Below, piece after piece: positions 58,561 to 64,000 of a stretch of DNA of 64,000 nt. The notes under the pieces are model-generated. The model was not told where the DNA came from, did no database searches, and worked only from the letters and a program-made list of their open reading frames with translations. The position numbers were made by a program, and so were the translations under genes. Source of the stretch: Aedes albopictus (lineage: Eukaryota; Arthropoda; Insecta; Diptera; Culicidae); contig NC_085138.1 of the NCBI RefSeq assembly GCF_035046485.1, forward strand, positions 24,150,800-24,214,799, given 5' to 3'. The first letter of the stretch is position 1. Each line of letters begins with the position of its first letter.

Positions 58561-59995
58561 GAAAATACATTCAAATTTTCTTTAAGGATCCTTCCGGGAA
58601 TACGTCATTTGACATTTCTATAAGATTATGTTCTGAGATGATTTTATGCAGTATAGGAGTATATAAAACTATCTTTAGGGAAATTCCGGCAAGGAAGTAC
58701 TCGGAATAATACAGCTGTAGGTTTATTATTAGAGGAATAGAGATCCAGGATATTCCAAGATTTCTGATAAGCATTGTTCAGATAAAAACCAAGCTTTTGA
58801 AGCAGCACTATTTCGTGGTAGCTCAAAACTGTAAATAACATTTTATTAGTGCACATTCACATCTTAATAATACTTGTTAGTTACAGGGTTTTCTATTTAC
58901 CCTATTTTGAATGAAGACCTCTATACTTCCTCTATAGTTCCTTAATTTTAGTTGTTTTTGAATCTAAATCAAGTAATAATATATACATATGCCTTTTCAA
59001 ATAATAGTTACCTTTCTTACAATTCATCCACTTATTTTCATCTGCCTTTCGATTTCGCCTACTGTGCATAATAATTTTATCAAGTGAAACATGTAAATAT
59101 CATTTACCTATCATCTGGAATTTCTACTTTTTTTTTTACTTTTTGTATGTATTACCTTTTATCGTATTTTATTACCTTGACTTTACGTTAATAGATGTTT
59201 TCATTTATAGTTTTTCCTTCTGCTATCGTTTCAATAAACTATTCCACATACCGGCAATAACAATTAGGTATGCAAATACCTTACCGCTAATTCCACTGAT
59301 GTAGTGGTGCATCACAGAGGTCTAACATATCACAGCACTGTGTTAACAAGCATAGACAAATTAAAAGATTACCGAAATAATTCCAGTTAGTCATAAAAGA
59401 CATTTTGTAGACATTAACAAAAAATCTTCGGACGGGTTTCCATTATGCTCTAATGGAGAAAACTTTTAAGGAAGTCACGAAGAAAATTCGGGGTTAGTCC
59501 TAAAAATAGTTCAAAATTTCTAAGAGTTCAGCTATGATTTTTATGATAATTTTGTCGATATGATAGGAAAAAAATAAAATAGATGTTACACCCGTTTAAT
59601 TTTTTGCACGGGTCTGGTTTTAGCTATAACTCATTCTGAAATGTACAAATAAAACAGCGCCAGCGTAACTGCTGAAGAGTGAAGTGAGGCTTTTGGATTA
59701 CAATTTTATATTTGCAATTTCATCGTGTTACGGTTGGGTATAAAAGGTAGTTAATATAAATAAGCAAAGGCTGCTCACCACACCACACTCGCGTTTGCGC
59801 TTCAACTATATGGGCCCTTTCTTATTAGGTGACATCTATTTTTTTACGAGGAGTTCTAAAACTTCTGCTGGAATTCCATGGCAAATTCAGGACGCGCGCT
59901 GTTGTAAAAAGTATAACATTACCAAAAAACTTCGCTTATCGTATAGAGCGCGAACGCGGTGCAGTTTCGGTTGCTTGATGGCGCGTGTCCTGAAA
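58561..59995. other. AT-rich unique DNA
   Basis: No repeats beyond homopolymers. A TATAAAAGG at 59739-59747 on the plus strand is a possible core promoter but has no clear initiator at the right distance. The 75-codon frame at 59795 is not recognised. Confidence 0.4.
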
Positions 59996-60072
59996 GGACG
60001 GGCTTGGTGGTCTAGTGGCTAACGCTTCTGATTCGTATGCAGAAGGTCCTGGGTTCAATCCCTGGCTCGTCC
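59996..60072 (+). mobile_element. tRNA-like SINE head
   Basis: Perfect A box TGGTCTAGTGG (60008-60018) and B box GGTTCAATCCC (60052-60062). The ends GGACGGG and CTCGTCC pair as an acceptor stem. The anticodon arm CTTCTG/CAGAAG leaves a 9-base loop, so no normal anticodon; a SINE head or tRNA pseudogene. The body downstream (to about 60120 or beyond) has uncertain limits. Confidence 0.6.
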
Positions 60073-61864
60073 CTTTCCTCCTACTTTGTATCTTTCCATA
60101 TACTTTCTCCCTTTTCTCTACATCTCATGTATATTCACATGTTCATAGCCATCGCTAAAACAGAAACGGGATGAAAAATCCGTTTCCCTTCCTTCCAACT
60201 TTCCTAGCGCAGTGTCAATCTATCATATAACGCCTACGAGTTATGCAATCAAGCGAACTGTGCCGCAATATCTTCAGGGTAATAAATGCACTAATCTTAC
60301 GCCTGGCATCCACGCACCAATGTGTGAACCCTTTGCCAGCCAAATCCCACCAACACTCCGACATCCGCATGAATTTGTGCAGACGCAGAATTATATTCAG
60401 TCTGATGTCTATTTTGGACAATGATCTTGTCAAGTGTGACAAGTCGAGAATAGTCTCCAATAACTATCAATTTCAACACAGTATAATAAATGTCTATTAT
60501 AGATCTGTGCTTGTCATTAAGACAGCGATTTTCAGATTTTTACCTAATTTCATGAAAAATTTCTGGCCGGGGTGGCCTGGCTTCCAGGGCCCTCTCCAGC
60601 TATGCCAATGAAGGTCAATCACTGAGTAGCAACCCAGCTAAGATCGCTCAGTTTTACTGTTGTTGTTGTTCTGGAACATGTTATGCAACGAGCCGAGATC
60701 AACTTGAAAGATCTAATGTTCGGAAAACCAAGTGATCTTTTCTGCTTTGTGGACATGCAATTTGTTTCCAACGGATTCATGGAAACTGGGTTTGAAGAAT
60801 TAGTAAGATTCAATTGGAATACACGTCGATCTAGTTTTGCCATGTTCTTATTACTTAATTCTACTCGGGACAATCAATCACACAGAGGAGTCACAAACGG
60901 CAAAGGGCTCTTTTGATCCCGACCTTGATGGCCAACGCCGAAGAAACTTTTCAACCTGGCAGCAGCCACCGAGTGTGATTCCTCTTGAAGATGCGTGTTT
61001 ATCAGGTACTGACTAGTAGACGTGATTCAACATAAAAGTACAAGAAGAATGATACAACCCGAAAGCCCTTTCGTCGCATGTCCTATGTTGAACCTGTCAT
61101 GAGGTAGTGTCGAGAAGAATGTGCCCTATGAAAGCAGTCGCAATTTTAACCTTTGCGAGTTGCGAGTATTCCACTAGACAGCGAGCAGTCAAGGCCAGTT
61201 CCAGTTGATGAGATTTATGATAATTTTTATGAGTGCAGTACTTGTTTACAATCATGAAAATGAAGTCGCATGTTCCTCCCCTCCTCGTGGTGATGGCGTG
61301 CTGGTAGGTAGGTAATCAATCGAACCCACGTGGAGAAATTATTCGCGGACAAATTGTTTTCCAATTTTCAGCCGCAAATTCAATTAGCCTTTCTGGGCAC
61401 GAAATTGAGACACGATCAGAGTCAATAAAATTCTTGTAGCCCTCGTTTTTTTACCGACGACGATGGTGATGGCCTTTCCTTCAATGATTCTGCCAAGAAG
61501 GGTGAAATGCGATGTGGTTCAGGGTGTCCCATTGGGCTTCTTTCTCGGAATCAGGTGGCAGCGAGCGTCGTCAAGCCAAACGGAGAAACACGCCAAATAT
61601 GGCTCGTGGCGTTGCCTAGTGTGGTACTGGGTCGCTTGTTTGTGACAGATTACGCGAGTTTCGCAACTTCGTATCGATCAGCAGCAGCCTACCCACGGAC
61701 CCGAGAGGGTAGGAGTATAGTTGTGGAGGCTCTGAGCATTGTCAATTGCACTTCATGCGTATCCAGTTCATAGGCGTGCCTGAATTTCTCAGGTTACTAT
61801 TCATCCAAATATACCGAAAAGTTACTCAGTTATAGATATGTTCTCAAATATTCGTAGCCACCAC
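60073..61864. other. Mostly unique DNA, no gene assigned
   Basis: May begin with the SINE body. Frames of 60-122 codons on both strands overlap at 60200-60900 and 61460-61770 without motifs. GC-richer at 61270-61780. Confidence 0.4.
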
Positions 61865-62258
61865 CAGGGTTGTAAGATGTCATGACATTTTTCAATTCTA
61901 CCATTTTCAATGCAAATTTCTGTTCGTGGACATAAACCTTCGATCAGACTTGTAAAATATCGAAAAATGTCGTTTGTTTTTTTGCTTATTTCACTGATCC
62001 TAGTAAAACATGTGTATCGACGATGTTGTTATTTTACCATGTCTAGCTGGCATTATTGAAAGTTTCTGTTCACGGGCAGAAATTTGCACCGGAAATGGCA
62101 TGACATTTTTTCCATGACACTTCCGTGACATTTTACAACCCTACCTTCAATAATGCCGGCTAGGTCTGGAAAAATAACGATGTTGTTGGTAAACATTCTT
62201 TACTTGGGATAGTGAAATTGACATCAAAAGACATTTTTATGACATTTTCCAATCCTGA
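61865..62258. mobile_element. MITE of about 394 bp with inner palindrome
   Basis: CAGGGTTGTAAGATGTCATG and the reversed end CAGGATTGGAAAATGTCATA are inverted. Inner arms around TCTAGCTGGCATTATTGAA / TTCAATAATGCCGGCTAGG give a second hairpin. The CAGGG start suits hAT, but no 8-bp duplication is visible. Confidence 0.6.
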
Positions 62259-62735
62259 CATCGACTCTTTCGACTTACCCTTCGCACAACGCTGACCAGA
62301 TCACAGTAGTGCCGCGAGAGCTTTGGTCTAGAACTAGTTTTGCTTGGCCGTGTACCATACAACTCAACTCAACTCAGCTCACCACACTTCACCTCATCTA
62401 CCCTAGTCACTCGGTACTCGGTCAGGTGTCTTTACGCAGCGTACCGTTACACGTGACTCGTGTTGTAGACGCCGCATAAATTGCCAAGATGACTAGACAG
62501 TTCGTAGACCGACCGACAAACAGTCCGGCGCGCGGCGCACAGTGGGTGACATCGAGTTGATTTCTTTTCATGGCACACACAATTGTCAAAGATATTTTAA
62601 TTTTCTGTTTTTTTTTTTTGGAAAAGCTCAAACGACAGTAAGTAATACGGAGCCGCTTGAAAATTAGCAGATATTTCTTTTTCAATTGAAAATGAAGTAC
62701 TTAGTAAGGTTTTATGATGGATTCTTTATATTGTT
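62259..62735. other. Unique DNA, GC-richer, no gene assigned
   Basis: Contains an ACTCA tandem (CAACTCAACTCAACTCAGCTC near 62360-62380). The 87-codon minus frame is not recognised. Confidence 0.45.
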
Positions 62736-62949
62736 GTTCTTCTTCTTCTGTATGGCTCTACGTTCTCACTGGAACTTGACCTGCCTCTCTCCAACTTAGT
62801 GTTCTTTGAGCACGTCCACAGTTATTAATTGGAGGGTTGTCTTTGCCAGCCATTGCATGAATTAGTATATTGTGAGGCAAGCACAATGATACCCGCCGTC
62901 TCCGGATTGGCGATCCATAGCCTTAACCACTAGGCCAACTGGAGACCCT
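62736..62949 (-). mobile_element. Feilai-related tRNA SINE, diverged
   Basis: Minus strand: head GGGTCTCCAGTTGGCCTAGT with a perfect A box TGGCCTAGTGG; the B box is lost. The tail AATTAATAACTGTGGACGTG and GTGCTCAAAGAACACTAAG follow the Feilai body, ending in a GAA run. A different tRNA head on a Feilai-like tail. Confidence 0.65.
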
Positions 62950-64000
62950 TAATATTGTTAGTTAGTTTAAATAGATGATCCAAAATAAATTTTATACATA
63001 TTTTTGTTTTTAAAACTATATTGTATCACAATCACAAACAATACCAAAATACACCACTATTCAACGCTTTTCCAACGCAACATAACCTATAGCAATCTCG
63101 AAACCGACGACGTTTCATTGATCAGCTCACAGCTCGCTCGGAAAGGGCTTGCTAGTCGTTCTCGCTCTGTCATTGCTCGCTGAATGGGTGCTTATTGGCG
63201 AGCAATTTACATCGTAATCACCGCCAGGCACCCGACAAAATTAGAGCCTCGCGGGGACAATCCGACCATGGAGGACCAATGCCTATCGGTCGGTCAATTT
63301 TTTTACCCTAAGTCCCTAACTAGCGACAGCTTCTGCAATCATTCATACATCAGGAGAGGACAAAAAAAAATGCGTGGTCTTCGATTGATACCGGACCACA
63401 TATGGGAGGCTTACCCTCAGTTAGCTCAATGCATCAAACTTGCCACCTTGATCTGCCACAGAGATCGGTTGTTTGTGTCCCTATCGAGTCAAAGAGAGTT
63501 AAGTCGATCAAACCGTAAACTGGATTAAAGTAATTCGCGTGTGCGTGTGCCGCTGCTGGCAGGTTGCGTGTGGGAAGCATGTAAACAAATAAGTCATTAG
63601 AATGGAAATTAATCATTCACGGCGAGACAGCTGTTTGGTCGTGGAAAAGAACTTTGATCATAGAATGATTATGAAACAAATTGCGATACCGTTATATTTA
63701 GAGTGTCCATTTCCCGGCAATTTTTCCAGTGCAGACAAAACACAGAAAATCTTGGTAAAAAGCTATGATTATTTTAACGAGTAATAAAAAATGAACACAT
63801 TAAAAAATCACTAAGAAAATTATTTTTATTATAACTTTTAATACAGAATTTATACGTTATTTGCATGTTCTGTAAAGTTGTTGAGCATATAAAAATACAT
63901 AATTTTGCTGAACATTACGAATTTCTATCCCATTAAATGAAGAAATTATGAAATTATTTCAATATTTGATAATTGTTTGTTTTTAGCATAACACATAAAG
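62950..64000. other. Unique DNA to the window edge
   Basis: GC-richer at 63080-63560, AT-rich after. A 114-codon frame at 63184-63528 has no motif I recognise and is opposed by a minus frame. No repeat seen. Confidence 0.4.

Noticed and set aside
59996..60072. Functional tRNA gene
   Set aside because: Acceptor pairing is good, but the anticodon loop has nine bases and no acceptable anticodon placement.

Overview
This is a eukaryotic, mosquito-type window, most likely from the genus Aedes. The strongest clue is two near full-length copies (22441-22711 and 30588-30860, both minus) that I recognise as the tRNA-related SINE Feilai described from Aedes aegypti. A JAM1/RTE-like non-LTR retrotransposon, AT-rich single-copy DNA and very many short transposons and satellites fit the same genome. 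The species cannot be fixed from the sequence alone. There is no bacterial-style gene organisation and no complete host protein-coding gene. Nearly all long open frames are artefacts of tandem repeats.

Layout. 1-9 kb: AT-rich DNA with a hAT-type terminus, several inverted-repeat transposons, a head-to-head SINE pair and, on the minus strand at 8.47-8.63 kb, a TATA/initiator promoter followed by a four-codon first coding exon and a splice donor. This is the only plausible start of a host gene. 9.8-13.1 kb: a 23-bp minisatellite whose every unit is a small hairpin. 13.1-22.4 kb: a broken RTE fragment carrying a MITE; a terminal-inverted-repeat element stuffed with a ~152-bp satellite and split by a palindromic Tc1-like element; then duplicated blocks with a 377-bp TG run, all inserted into one older repeat. 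22.4-32 kb: SINEs, decayed satellites, MITEs, an RTE copy lacking its reverse transcriptase, and stretches of unique DNA. 32.3-38.3 kb: a 5.9-kb piggyBac-like foldback element with TTAA duplications and inverted arms of more than 1.3 kb. 38.5-46 kb: a 7-bp satellite and a CTACCCT-type array pierced by three transposons, one a 3.7-kb hAT that itself contains a Tc1-like element with paired direct repeats in each end. 46.7-58.6 kb: a decayed ~15-bp satellite interrupted by a 5,346-bp LTR retrotransposon without gag or pol, a 237-bp MITE and a 3.8-kb element that contains a 2.5-kb TTA-flanked element. 58.6-64 kb: mostly unique DNA with two SINEs and a MITE.

The parts do not form a pathway. They form a nested transposon landscape in which simple satellites serve as insertion targets. 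The most notable object is the LTR element at 47672-53017: identical 173-bp LTRs, a perfect 5-bp target duplication, a tRNA-Ser-type primer site and a polypurine tract around about 5 kb with no recognisable coding capacity and with older SINE copies inside. It looks like a recently moved non-autonomous element driven by another element's proteins. A second theme is the number of long perfect or near-perfect palindromes, any of which would make double-stranded RNA if transcribed.
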